A stretch of 26,248 nucleotides of DNA from Mesoaciditoga sp964503355 (GTDB lineage Bacteria; Thermotogota; Thermotogae; Mesoaciditogales; Mesoaciditogaceae), in the NCBI GenBank assembly GCA_964503355.1, contig CAZCZS010000014.1, positions 1 to 26,248 of the forward strand, in the 5' to 3' direction. This document shows positions 16,972-24,501 of the stretch, piece by piece. A program made the translations under genes and the position numbers. Every line of letters starts with the position of its first letter. Within the stretch, counting starts at the first letter, position 1. The notes beneath the pieces are model-generated. The model saw only the letters and a list, made by a program, of their open reading frames with translations. It was not told the DNA's origin and did not search any database.

Positions 16972-17623
16972 CTTTTTTTCTTCCTTTCTCGATTAAAGAT
17001 TTGAAAACCTTCAATCCGTCCATGTTTTCGTGGAAGGGAAAGGCAGAGCGTTCCGGATGTGGCATCATTCCAAAAACGTTGAATTCTTCGTTTGCGACAC
17101 CGGCTATGTTCTCAAAAGAACCGTTTGGATTGTCTTTGTAAGTGAAGAGTATGCGTTTTTTTCTCCTTAGCTTTTCAAAATCACTTTCATCTATCACGAA
17201 ATTGCCATCACCGTGTGCCACGTACAGTCTCAAAGATTCAAAGGGAAATATTTCGTTTTCAACCTTTAAATCCACCATTTTGCACACGAATTTTCCACTT
17301 GAATTCCTCATGAACGCCCCCGGCAACAGACCGGCTTCGGTTAATATTTGAAAACCGTTGCATATTCCCATCACCACACCCCGAGAAGATTCCACGTATT
17401 TTTCAACGCTTTTCATGATGTTCGTGAAGCGCGCGAGGGCTCCGGGTCGGAGATAATCTCCGTAAGAAAAGCCACCGGGAAGTATCACAGCATCGTATTT
17501 CATCAGAGAAACTCGTGAATCGAACCAAACGTACTCGGTATCGTATCCGCATGTTTTCAAAGCCTCAAACGTCTCGTTTTCGCAATTGGTTCCCTCGAAA
17601 ACCACAACGGCCACTTTTGTCAT
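16961..17623 (-). CDS. purQ: phosphoribosylformylglycinamidine synthase, glutaminase subunit
   Basis: 220 residues. Class I glutamine amidotransferase that feeds ammonia to PurL. The nucleophile is Cys88 in MGICNGFQIL, and the triad is completed by His189 and Glu191 in MMPHPERS. The family stretch GGFSYGDYLRPGALAR (50-65) is intact. ATG overlaps the purS stop by 4 bases, and the gene overlaps purL by 11 bases, as expected for subunits made in fixed ratio. Confidence 0.97.
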   Translation of the reverse strand: MTKVAVVVFEGTNCENETFEALKTCGYDTEYVWFDSRVSLMKYDAVILPGGFSYGDYLRPGALARFTNIMKSVEKYVESSRGVVMGICNGFQILTEAGLLPGAFMRNSSGKFVCKMVDLKVENEIFPFESLRLYVAHGDGNFVIDESDFEKLRRKKRILFTYKDNPNGSFENIAGVANEEFNVFGMMPHPERSAFPFHENMDGLKVFKSLIEKGRKKDGR

Positions 17624-17862
17624 CTTTCTTCTACCTCGTAGATTTCAAGTATCGGATTGATCAAAACTTCTTGTGAAAGACGCTCAACAATCTTGAGAGC
17701 TTCAACTTTTGAAGGGGCTTCCACATCGAATTCGAAAGTTTTTCCCATCTCTAGCTTGCTCACAGCGTAAGAATGATTTTGAAGGTATCTTTCAACGGTG
17801 GCGGCTTGCGGATCGAATACGTTTGGAGCCATTTTCGTTTTGACCAAGAATCTGTACTTCAT
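17620..17862 (-). CDS. purS: phosphoribosylformylglycinamidine synthase, PurS subunit
   Basis: 80 residues, the usual size. PurS dimers bridge PurQ and PurL and are needed for ammonia transfer. The family features VFDPQAATVERYL (15-27), a central charged beta strand (FEFDVEA) and the NPILEIYEVEE ending are all visible. ATGA overlaps on both sides couple it to purC upstream and purQ downstream. Confidence 0.95.
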   Translation of the reverse strand: MKYRFLVKTKMAPNVFDPQAATVERYLQNHSYAVSKLEMGKTFEFDVEAPSKVEALKIVERLSQEVLINPILEIYEVEER

Positions 17863-18548
17863 ATCGATATCCTCCGAAGAAGTTCTTCGTATCCCTGAAG
17901 AGGATTGAAGTTCGAATTTCTGTAGACGTCTTTGTCCATTGAATTCATCGTTTCCTTATCCCAAAATCTACACGTATCTGGGGTTATCTCATCGCCTACC
18001 ATAAGCGTTCCCTTGTGTTTTCCGATCTCTATCTTGAAATCCGCCAAGATTATCGAATGGTCATCCAAAAATGGAACTAGTATGTCGTTCACACGTAAAG
18101 CCAATTCTCTCATTTTGGATATTTCCGCCTCGTTCGCCAAATTCAAAGCTTTTATGGTTTCATCACATATAAGCGGATCTGAGAGTTCATCATCCTTTAA
18201 AAAGAATTCCACGATTGGTCCCAATTTTTTTCCTTTTTTTACACCATACCTTTTGCAAAACGAACCGGCCGCGTAATTTCTCACCACAACTTCCAGTGGG
18301 ATGATGTCCAAATTCTTTGCTTGAAAAGATGTTTCCGAGATTTTGCGAACGTAATGGATGGGAAGTCCTTGCGAAGAAAGCGTTTTGAAGAAGATTTCGT
18401 TGATGGTGTTGAGCAATTTTCCTTTTCCCTCAAGAAGATCGTGCTTTTCACCGTTTCCCGCCGTGATGTCATCTCTGAACTCGATGATGACGTTATCGTC
18501 ATCTTCGCGGTACACGGATTTCACCTTACCGCTTCGGAGCAATTCCAT
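17859..18548 (-). CDS. purC: SAICAR synthetase
   Basis: 229 residues. It ligates aspartate to CAIR with ATP, giving SAICAR. The N-terminus has LRSGKVKSVYRED (nucleotide-binding), then FRDDITAGNGEKHD, and the family signatures IPLEVVVRNYAAGSFCKRYG and LADFKIEIGKHKG. It is the first gene of the 15-gene purine operon. The ATG at 18548 follows GGAGGTGA (18553-18560), which lies just after the riboswitch terminator, so reading depends on the switch. Its stop overlaps purS by ATGA. Confidence 0.97.
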   Translation of the reverse strand: MELLRSGKVKSVYREDDDNVIIEFRDDITAGNGEKHDLLEGKGKLLNTINEIFFKTLSSQGLPIHYVRKISETSFQAKNLDIIPLEVVVRNYAAGSFCKRYGVKKGKKLGPIVEFFLKDDELSDPLICDETIKALNLANEAEISKMRELALRVNDILVPFLDDHSIILADFKIEIGKHKGTLMVGDEITPDTCRFWDKETMNSMDKDVYRNSNFNPLQGYEELLRRISI

Positions 18549-18552
18549 ATGC

Positions 18553-18560
18553 TCACCTCC
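18553..18560 (-). promoter_or_regulatory. ribosome binding site of purC
   Basis: GGAGGTGA is almost fully complementary to the 16S rRNA tail and lies 4 bases before the purC ATG. It is outside the terminator stem, so the switch probably acts on transcription rather than on ribosome access. Confidence 0.85.
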
Positions 18561-18562
18561 AA

Positions 18563-18590
18563 AAAGAAAAAATCACTCTACAAGAGTGAT
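18563..18590 (-). terminator. riboswitch-controlled terminator in the purC leader
   Basis: On the - strand ATCACTC (18590-18584) pairs with GAGTGAT (18578-18572) around a 5-base loop, followed by a T-rich run ending near 18563. Its 5' arm plus loop (18578-18590) is complementary over 13 positions (12 Watson-Crick, one G-U) to 18602-18614, which contains the 3' strand of riboswitch helix P1. Terminator and antiterminator are therefore mutually exclusive. Confidence 0.92.
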
Positions 18591-18603
18591 CCCAAAACCC
18601 AAT

Positions 18604-18678
18604 CACCCTTGTAGTCAAGCAATTTACGGTTGCTTGGTAGAAACTCCCGAGCCATATTCCCGGGATTATACAAGGTGT
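18604..18678 (-). ncRNA. purine riboswitch aptamer, guanine class
   Basis: All conserved parts of the purine aptamer are visible on the - strand: P1 (CCTTGTA with TACAAGG, 18675-18669 and 18613-18607), J1/2 TAATC, P2 with loop ATATGG, J2/3 GTTTCTACC, and P3 (CAAGCAA with TTGCTTG) with loop CCGTAAA. The J3/1 base that pairs with the ligand is C (18614), which specifies guanine or hypoxanthine; adenine-class RNAs have U there. When ligand closes P1, the antiterminator cannot form and the downstream terminator does, so guanine should switch the operon off. Confidence 0.97.
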
Positions 18679-18705
18679 ACGTATTCAATTTTTCATTACA
18701 AGAGA

Positions 18706-18714
18706 ATTTTATCA
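18706..18714 (-). promoter_or_regulatory. candidate promoter of the purine operon
   Basis: TGATAAAAT read on the - strand is a plausible extended -10 (TGN plus TAAAAT), placing transcription start near 18699, about 20 bases before the aptamer. No good -35 hexamer is seen. The position is right, but the motif is weak. Confidence 0.45.
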
Positions 18715-18770
18715 TTTGAATAGTTTCAAATGAAATGCGTTTTTTGAACGTTTTTCTGAATGAATTTTAT

Positions 18771-18823
18771 GAATTCAACAAGATGTGAATTCAATAGCTT
18801 TAAGCTCGTCTTGACGAATTCAA
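18771..18823. repeat. three GAATTCAA repeats between divergent promoters
   Basis: GAATTCAA occurs at 18771-18778, 18787-18794 and 18816-18823, each followed by CA, TA or TC. They lie between the purine-operon start (- strand) and the pheS promoter (+ strand). Spacing is 16 and 29 bases. Possible regulator sites; AT-rich chance similarity is not excluded. Confidence 0.4.
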
Positions 18824-18841
18824 TCAAATCCGATCTAAGCG

Positions 18842-18850
18842 TGTTATAAT
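18842..18850 (+). promoter_or_regulatory. extended -10 promoter of pheS-pheT
   Basis: TGTTATAAT has a consensus TATAAT (18845-18850) with the extended TGN element; start of transcription is expected near 18857, leaving a leader of about 29 bases before the pheS ATG. No -35 match at 16-18 bases; TTGACG at 18811 is 28 bases away. No T-box or attenuator fits in so short a leader. Confidence 0.65.
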
Positions 18851-18885
18851 TTTCAATAAATCCATGAAAATGGGGGAATTTCCTT

Positions 18886-19875
18886 ATGAAGAACATTCGT
18901 GACATGTTGATGAACTCGATAAAGGAAAAGCTGGAAAAGTTGGAAAGCCTTGAAGACGTTGAAAAGGCCCGTATTTCCATATTGGGCAAGAAGGGATTTT
19001 TGAAAGAACAGTTCAAAAAGATGAAAGATCTTCCGGATGAAGAAAGAGCGGAATTCGGTAAGACGCTTAATTTGGTTAAAAAAGAAGTGGAATCGATTTT
19101 ATCATCTAAGATGGAAGAGTTCAAAGCGCTTCAAGCGGAAAAGAAAGCGTTAGAAAAGAGCATCGATCTCACCATTCCGGGCGCGAAGCGGGCGGTAGGA
19201 CGTTTACATCTTATAACACAGGTGATGGAAGAATGTGTCGAAGTGTTTGAAAGAATGGGATTCGAAGTTGTTGAAGGCCCAGAAATAGAGACCACCTATT
19301 ACAATTTTGAAGCCCTTAACACGCCCAAATGGCATCCCGCCAGGGATCTTCATGATACCTTTTACGTGGATGATGATAACTTGCTGAGAACTCACACTTC
19401 GCCCGTGCAGATAAGAACTATGGAATCGAGAAAGCCACCCTTGAGGGTCATCTCTCCTGGCAGAGTTTACAGGAAAGACTACGATGCCTCGCATCTCCCC
19501 GCTTTTTTTCAGATAGAAGGTCTCGCCATAGATAAGAACGTATCGATAGCGGATCTGAAAGGGACGTTGGAAAACGTGATAAAAGCGGTTTTGGGTGAAG
19601 ATAAAGTGGTGAGATTCAGGCCCCATTATTTCCCATTCACAGAGCCAAGTGTTGAAGTGGATGTGTCGTTCTCTCACGGAAAAAGCGGTTGGCTTGAGTT
19701 GCTGGGAGCTGGAATGGTTCATCCAAACGTGCTGAGAAACGTTGGCCTCGATCCGGATGAATGGCAAGGATTCGCTTTTGGAATGGGGATTGAAAGACTT
19801 GCGATGCTCAAATACGGCGTTGAAGATATACGCGAATTTCCAAGAAATTCCATAAATTTTTTGAAACTCTTCTAA
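18886..19875 (+). CDS. pheS: phenylalanine-tRNA ligase, alpha subunit
   Basis: 329 residues, full length. It is the catalytic subunit that charges tRNA-Phe. An N-terminal coiled-coil arm (about 1-85) that contacts tRNA is followed by the class II synthetase core: GRVYRKDYDASHLPAFFQIE is motif 2 and GFAFGMGIERLAML motif 3. The ATG at 18886 has GGGGGA about 9 bases upstream. The stop codon overlaps the ribosome binding site of pheT. It diverges from the purine operon; the two promoters lie within about 150 bases of each other. Confidence 0.97.
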   Translation: MKNIRDMLMNSIKEKLEKLESLEDVEKARISILGKKGFLKEQFKKMKDLPDEERAEFGKTLNLVKKEVESILSSKMEEFKALQAEKKALEKSIDLTIPGAKRAVGRLHLITQVMEECVEVFERMGFEVVEGPEIETTYYNFEALNTPKWHPARDLHDTFYVDDDNLLRTHTSPVQIRTMESRKPPLRVISPGRVYRKDYDASHLPAFFQIEGLAIDKNVSIADLKGTLENVIKAVLGEDKVVRFRPHYFPFTEPSVEVDVSFSHGKSGWLELLGAGMVHPNVLRNVGLDPDEWQGFAFGMGIERLAMLKYGVEDIREFPRNSINFLKLF

Positions 19876-19888
19876 GGAGTGATACGAC

Positions 19889-22255
19889 TTGAAGCTCAAC
19901 GTTCAATGGTTAAAAGATTACATAGATGCGAACGAAGATGTTGAAAAACTGGCGGACGAATTGACCATGTCCGGTAGCGAAGTGGAAGAGATAGAGAAAC
20001 CCTTCGAAAAGTTAAGGGGAGTGGTGTGTGCAAAAGTTGTGAGCGTGAAGAAACATCCCAACGCCGATAAACTAAACGTGTGTGTTGTGAATGTTGGGGA
20101 AAAAGAGTACACGACGGTAACTTCCGATTTGAGCGTAAAAGTCGGAGACATGGTGGCCTTCGGGCCCGCATTCGAAGCTTCAACCGCTGACGGAAAGGAA
20201 GTTAAACCCTCTGAGTTAAGAGGTGTAAAAACGGATGGGATGATGTTTTCCTTGGAAGAACTCGGCTTGGAATCTCATTCCGATCACGTCTTTCGCTTTG
20301 AAGAATTGGAAAAAGAGGTAGAAATCGGTGCGAATGTTAAAGAACTCCTCGGATTGGACTTGACCACTTTTGAGCTTGAGATCACACCAAACAGACCGGA
20401 TTGCCTTTCGCACGTTGGACTGGCCAGAGAAGTTGGCGTGGTCGAAAAGAAACCGTTTAGAATTCCAGAACCTTCCATTTCTATTCCAACGGGTGGAGTT
20501 GAGGTTGAAATAAAAACCGACGGTTGTTGGAGATACATGGCAGTGAGAATGGATGATGTGAAGGTGAAAAGTTCGCCGCTTTGGTTGAAAAGAAGGTTGG
20601 CATCCGTTGGTCTGCGTTCCATAAACAACATCGCGGATATAACCAATTACGTCATGATGGAACTCGGACATCCCGTTCACGCTTTCGATTACGATAAAAT
20701 TCCCTCTTCCAAATTGGTGATAAGGGATGCCAAAAAGGGCGAAAAGCTACTTGCCCTCAATTCAAAGGAGTACGAATTCGATGGTGGCGAGATACTGATA
20801 ACAGATGGAGAAAACCCCCTTGCCATAGCCGGAGTTATGGGGGGACAAGAAAGCGGAGTTTCGTCTTCGACAAAACGTGTTCTTCTTGAAATAGCCACTT
20901 TCGATCCTGTTAGAGTGAGAAAAGCTTCTAAACGTCTGAACCTTTCCACGGACGCTTCTTTCAGATTTGAAAGAGGTGTTGATGCCAACGACACCGAATT
21001 GGTGGCCAAGAGACTAGTTGAACTTGTAACTTCACTCGCAGAAGGAAAAGTCGTGGCCAGCGTGGATCGATATCCTAAAAAGGTTGAAAAAAGAAGAGTT
21101 TTCCTTTCAAAAGGAAAACTCGATTCTTACGTGGCCTATTCCACCGATTTCGATGAAGTGGAGGATTGTTTTTCACGACTTGGAATGGATGTTGAAAGAA
21201 AAGAAAGCGGATGGAGCGTGATCGTTCCAACGTTCAGAAGGGATATATCTCAGGATGTGGATCTCATAGAAGAATTCGCCAGGATACACGGCTTGGACGC
21301 ACTTCCTCATTCTCGTTCATTACCATTCATATTCTCGAAGAAGAACGAATGGTGGAACTTCAAGATGAAAGCAAAAAAAATCGCAACCGGTTTGGGCTAC
21401 TATGAAGCCATTACGTATCCATTTGTCGATCCGAAAATGGTTGAAAAATTCGATGATGGAAAGTGGAACGCACCAAGGCTTTTAAACGCGTTGTCTCCTG
21501 AAATGTCTTTGATGCGCCCAAGTTTGGTCTTTGGATTGTTGAACGTTTCGGCGTACAATTTGAAACATCAACAGAAAGCCGTGAGACTTTTCGAAATCGG
21601 AAGGGTGTTCAACTCAAAAGGCGAAAAGAGAGAAAAAGAGATGATGGCATTCATCTCTGCGGGAAGATTGAACGAGGATGATTACACTGACAAGAGAAAT
21701 TCCGCAATATTGAATTTGAAGGGAGATGTTCAAAACCTCTTCGATTCCCTCCACGTGAAGGCGGATTTCGTACAAAAGGACATGAAGGGGTTTGAACCTT
21801 TGAGAAGCGCCGAAATATCTTTGAGCGGAAGGGTTATAGGTAAGATAGGAGAAATTTCCAAGGATGTATCCGATTACTTGGATGTGAAAGTCCCGATTCA
21901 CTACGCGGAATTCGATTTGGAAAGCCTTTTTTCCAACAGACAAACGGTGGAGTACAAGAGATATTCCCAATATCCTTCATCCTTTAAAGATCTTTCAATG
22001 TTCGTAGAGAAGGGAAAGGTAAAAGCCAAAGAGATATTGGAAATGGCTCGGAATTCTTCGAAATACGTGACAGACGTCAAAGTCTCCGACCTTTACCAGG
22101 GTAAAAACATCCCGAAAAGCGTTTACAGTTTAACGCTCACCATAACGTATGGTTCCATGGATAGAACGCTTTCCGACGCTGAGATCAACGAAGCTTTCAC
22201 ATCGCTTATAGACAAGCTTGATTCAACAGAGGGCATAACCGTTAGAAAGGTCTGA
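19889..22255 (+). CDS. pheT: phenylalanine-tRNA ligase, beta subunit
   Basis: 788 residues, full length. It forms the (alpha-beta)2 enzyme with PheS, binds tRNA and edits Tyr-tRNA-Phe. In order: an N-terminal tRNA-binding OB domain (about 40-150, KHPNADKLNVCVVNVG), the B3/B4 editing domain, the B5 domain, a degenerate synthetase core, and the C-terminal anticodon-binding ferredoxin-like domain (from about 695, YSQYPSSFKDLSMFV to the end). The start is TTG 19889, set by AAGGAGTGAT, which overlaps the pheS stop. Thirteen bases separate the genes. Confidence 0.97.
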   Translation: MKLNVQWLKDYIDANEDVEKLADELTMSGSEVEEIEKPFEKLRGVVCAKVVSVKKHPNADKLNVCVVNVGEKEYTTVTSDLSVKVGDMVAFGPAFEASTADGKEVKPSELRGVKTDGMMFSLEELGLESHSDHVFRFEELEKEVEIGANVKELLGLDLTTFELEITPNRPDCLSHVGLAREVGVVEKKPFRIPEPSISIPTGGVEVEIKTDGCWRYMAVRMDDVKVKSSPLWLKRRLASVGLRSINNIADITNYVMMELGHPVHAFDYDKIPSSKLVIRDAKKGEKLLALNSKEYEFDGGEILITDGENPLAIAGVMGGQESGVSSSTKRVLLEIATFDPVRVRKASKRLNLSTDASFRFERGVDANDTELVAKRLVELVTSLAEGKVVASVDRYPKKVEKRRVFLSKGKLDSYVAYSTDFDEVEDCFSRLGMDVERKESGWSVIVPTFRRDISQDVDLIEEFARIHGLDALPHSRSLPFIFSKKNEWWNFKMKAKKIATGLGYYEAITYPFVDPKMVEKFDDGKWNAPRLLNALSPEMSLMRPSLVFGLLNVSAYNLKHQQKAVRLFEIGRVFNSKGEKREKEMMAFISAGRLNEDDYTDKRNSAILNLKGDVQNLFDSLHVKADFVQKDMKGFEPLRSAEISLSGRVIGKIGEISKDVSDYLDVKVPIHYAEFDLESLFSNRQTVEYKRYSQYPSSFKDLSMFVEKGKVKAKEILEMARNSSKYVTDVKVSDLYQGKNIPKSVYSLTLTITYGSMDRTLSDAEINEAFTSLIDKLDSTEGITVRKV

Positions 22256-22259
22256 TAGC

Positions 22260-23054
22260 ATGGATAAAGAGGTGTTGATGAGATTTGAATTCGCAAAAGG
22301 TTTGGCGTGCGAAGTTGGAAACGTGATCAAAAAAGGCGGGAAAGATCTGAAGTGGACTAAAGAAAAGAGTGGTTTTTACGATATCGTCACCAACGTCGAT
22401 GTGGAGGTGGAAAATAAGTTAAAAGAGCGAATTTCACTTGCCTTTCCGAACGATGTGGTTTTTGGTGAAGAAACCGGTATGAACGAAAAAGATAAACCAG
22501 ACAATTACATGTGGGTGATAGATCCGATAGACGGAACTACGAATTTTTCGAAAAAGATCCCGCATTCGTGCGTTTCGATAGCGATCACTTACAATGCAAA
22601 ACCTCTAGCCGCCGTGGTTTTCGATCCGTTTATGAACGAACTGTTTGAGGCCGTGAAAGGTGAAGGGGCCTTTTTGAACGGTGAACACATATACGTGAGC
22701 AAATTGGATGAACTGGAAAATGCAGTTGTGAACACCGGCTACCAATACAGTGCGGTTCACATGAGAGAAAAAGTGTTGGAAGATTACGAATCCTTTTTTG
22801 GAAAGGTGAGAGCGGTAAGAATATTCGGGAGCGCCGTTTTGGATCTGTGCTACGTTGGCGCGGGCAGGATAGACGGTTTTTGGGAATACGAGCTCAAACC
22901 TTGGGATATGGCCGCTGGCGCGTTGATCGTGGAAGAAGCCGGTGGAGTGGTCATGGATCTTTTCTCAGACGAATTCAACATATATTCCAAGAGCATTTTG
23001 GCAACTTCACCAACCTTGCTTTCTCAAATGTTGAAAATCTTAAAAAGAGGATAA
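22260..23054 (+). CDS. inositol monophosphatase family phosphatase
   Basis: 264 residues. Lithium-sensitive, metal-dependent sugar phosphatase fold. Metal and catalytic residues are visible: Glu70/Glu71 in GEETG, Asp88 and Asp91 in WVIDPIDGTTNF, and Asp216 in LKPWDMAAG. Relatives include SuhB and archaeal or Thermotoga enzymes that act on both inositol-1-phosphate and fructose-1,6-bisphosphate, so the physiological substrate is uncertain. It begins 4 bases after pheT with AAAGGT upstream; ATG 22278, with AAGAGGTG five bases before it, is an equally good start and would remove six residues. Probably co-transcribed with pheST. Confidence 0.92.
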   Translation: MDKEVLMRFEFAKGLACEVGNVIKKGGKDLKWTKEKSGFYDIVTNVDVEVENKLKERISLAFPNDVVFGEETGMNEKDKPDNYMWVIDPIDGTTNFSKKIPHSCVSIAITYNAKPLAAVVFDPFMNELFEAVKGEGAFLNGEHIYVSKLDELENAVVNTGYQYSAVHMREKVLEDYESFFGKVRAVRIFGSAVLDLCYVGAGRIDGFWEYELKPWDMAAGALIVEEAGGVVMDLFSDEFNIYSKSILATSPTLLSQMLKILKRG

Positions 23055-23073
23055 ACGGTGAAACGAGGAGAAA

Positions 23074-23526
23074 ATGAAGAAATTTAAATTCAGCCTTCAA
23101 AAGCTTTTAGATATAAAGAATTCGTCTTTGGAATTGCTTAAACTGGAGATTTCAAAATTGAATTCTCAAATTGAAAATCTCAAGGATGAAATTGAAAGCC
23201 TGACAAACGAAATTTCAAAGGCTCAAAAGAGAATGGATGAAGGCTTGACAGGTGTAAAACTCATATTAGAATGGATGAATTACATTCAATCCCTTTATCG
23301 TGAAAGAAAAGAAAAGGTAAGTGAATTGGTATCGCTTGAAAAACGCTTAGACGAATTGAGAGATAAATACACGAAACTCTATCATGAGCAAAAAGCTTTG
23401 GAAAAATTGAAGGAATTGCAAAAGAATTCTCACGATCTTGAAGTGCTACGTCAAGAGCAAAAGATCATGGATGATATAGCTTTAGAAAGAACCATGAGGA
23501 AGAAAGAGAACAGAAGTCAGTTTTAG
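23074..23526 (+). CDS. fliJ: FliJ-like flagellar export coiled-coil protein
   Basis: 150 residues, nearly all coiled coil, with no cysteine. The N-terminus KFKFSLQKLLDIK and the C-terminus EKLKELQ...LRQEQKIMDDIALERTMRKK match the FliJ pattern (F-x-L-Q-x-L-L-x-x-K and a closing E-Q-K-x-x-D-D-x-A). FliJ acts in the cytoplasm with the FliI ATPase ring and the FlhA gate to drive export of flagellar subunits. GAGGAG precedes the ATG. No other flagellar gene is in the window; fliJ usually follows fliI, so its position between a phosphatase and a peptidase gene is odd. Coiled-coil proteins are easily misassigned, hence moderate confidence. Confidence 0.75.
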   Translation: MKKFKFSLQKLLDIKNSSLELLKLEISKLNSQIENLKDEIESLTNEISKAQKRMDEGLTGVKLILEWMNYIQSLYRERKEKVSELVSLEKRLDELRDKYTKLYHEQKALEKLKELQKNSHDLEVLRQEQKIMDDIALERTMRKKENRSQF

Positions 23527-23541
23527 AAGGAGGGAGCATGA

Positions 23542-24462
23542 ATGTACGCCATAATAGCCCACGGTGGAGCTGGCAGGGTAAGAGAAAAAGAACCAAAAGA
23601 TGTGGAAAACGGAATGAAAAGAGCGGTGGAAGCTGGACTGGAAATACTTAAAAACGGTGGAAGGGCCCTGGATGCCGTTGAGGCGGCCGTAAACGTTTTG
23701 GAAGACGATCCGCTTTTCAACGCCGGAACGGGTGCGGTTTTAACCTTCGACGGTGAAGTGGAGATGGATGCGGCCATAGCCTACGGTCCAAATCTAGACT
23801 TCGGAGCCGTTGCCGGAGTGAAGAACATAAGACATCCGATAAGTTTGGCGAGAAAAGTTATGGAAAAAACGGATCACGTGCTCTTGGCTGGAAACGGGGC
23901 GAATGACTTCGCGAAGCTCATGGGATTTGAATATCATGATCCTATCACGCCAAAACGCAAAGAACAGTGGGAAAAATACAGAAAACAATTCATAAATGGT
24001 GATTACAAAGATTGGCCAAAATTGAGAAAGTTGTTTCAAGAACATCCTGAATTTCTTCATGGAACGGTTGGAGCGGTAGCGGTCGATTCGCATGGTGAAA
24101 CGGCGGCTGCGACGTCAACCGGAGGAGTTTTTTTGAAACTCTTGGGTAGAGTTGGAGACACCCCTATTCCAGGTGCCGGAACATACGCGACCCCGTTCGG
24201 TGCGGCTTCTTCAACCGGTTTGGGAGAGGGAATGATGAGAGTGCTTATAACGAAAGTGGCCGCGGACTTTTTAAACATGGGCTTGGACGCTTCTCACGCG
24301 GCCGAAGCCGTTTTGAATTATCTTGACAACACCGTTGGAACGGAAGCCGGAATAATAATAGTGGATAGACATGGAGAAGTTGGAATGGCTCACAACACAC
24401 CCGATATGCCTCACGCTTATTTCAAAGAGGGTATGGAAGAGATAAAAACTGCCATGCGATGA
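23542..24462 (+). CDS. isoaspartyl peptidase / L-asparaginase (Ntn type)
   Basis: 306 residues. The protein is expected to cleave itself before Thr175 (HGTVGAVA), making alpha and beta chains, with the new N-terminal threonine as nucleophile. It would hydrolyse isoaspartyl dipeptides from damaged proteins and, less well, asparagine. Family landmarks are IIAHGGAG at the start, LEDDPLFNAGTGAVL, DAAIAYG, and after the cleavage site STGGVFLKLLGRVGDTPIPGAGTYA, plus TGLGEGMMR. ATG 23542 follows AGGAGGGAG. It starts 15 bases after fliJ and ends the rightward gene group. Confidence 0.95.
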   Translation: MYAIIAHGGAGRVREKEPKDVENGMKRAVEAGLEILKNGGRALDAVEAAVNVLEDDPLFNAGTGAVLTFDGEVEMDAAIAYGPNLDFGAVAGVKNIRHPISLARKVMEKTDHVLLAGNGANDFAKLMGFEYHDPITPKRKEQWEKYRKQFINGDYKDWPKLRKLFQEHPEFLHGTVGAVAVDSHGETAAATSTGGVFLKLLGRVGDTPIPGAGTYATPFGAASSTGLGEGMMRVLITKVAADFLNMGLDASHAAEAVLNYLDNTVGTEAGIIIVDRHGEVGMAHNTPDMPHAYFKEGMEEIKTAMR

Positions 24463-24496
24463 ATGAAAATGCTCCGCTGAAGCGGAGCATTTTCAT
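24463..24496. terminator. bidirectional terminator hairpin between convergent genes
   Basis: A 15-bp perfect stem (24463-24477 with 24482-24496) closes a TGAA loop; the GC-rich centre is CTCCGC/GCGGAG and the outer arms are A/T-rich, so both strands end in ATTTTCAT. It begins directly at the asparaginase stop and lies 5 bases from the stop of the opposing gene, and can end both transcripts. Confidence 0.88.
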
Positions 24497-24501
24497 TTTA
24501 T

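Noticed and set aside
18726..18745. Possible leader peptide before pheS (ATG AAA TGC GTT TTT TGA).
   Set aside because: It lies upstream of the predicted pheS promoter, has one Phe codon, no ribosome binding site and no attenuator hairpin after it.
18811..18850. TTGACG at 18811 as -35 partner of the pheS TATAAT.
   Set aside because: The spacer is 28 bases, too long for sigma70; the TGN extended -10 explains the promoter without it.
18857..18885. T-box or Phe attenuator in front of pheST.
   Set aside because: The predicted leader is ~29 bases, with no T-box core and no terminator.
18726..19124. A 132-codon frame on the - strand over the start of pheS.
   Set aside because: It is the shadow of the pheS coiled-coil arm and has no start signal.
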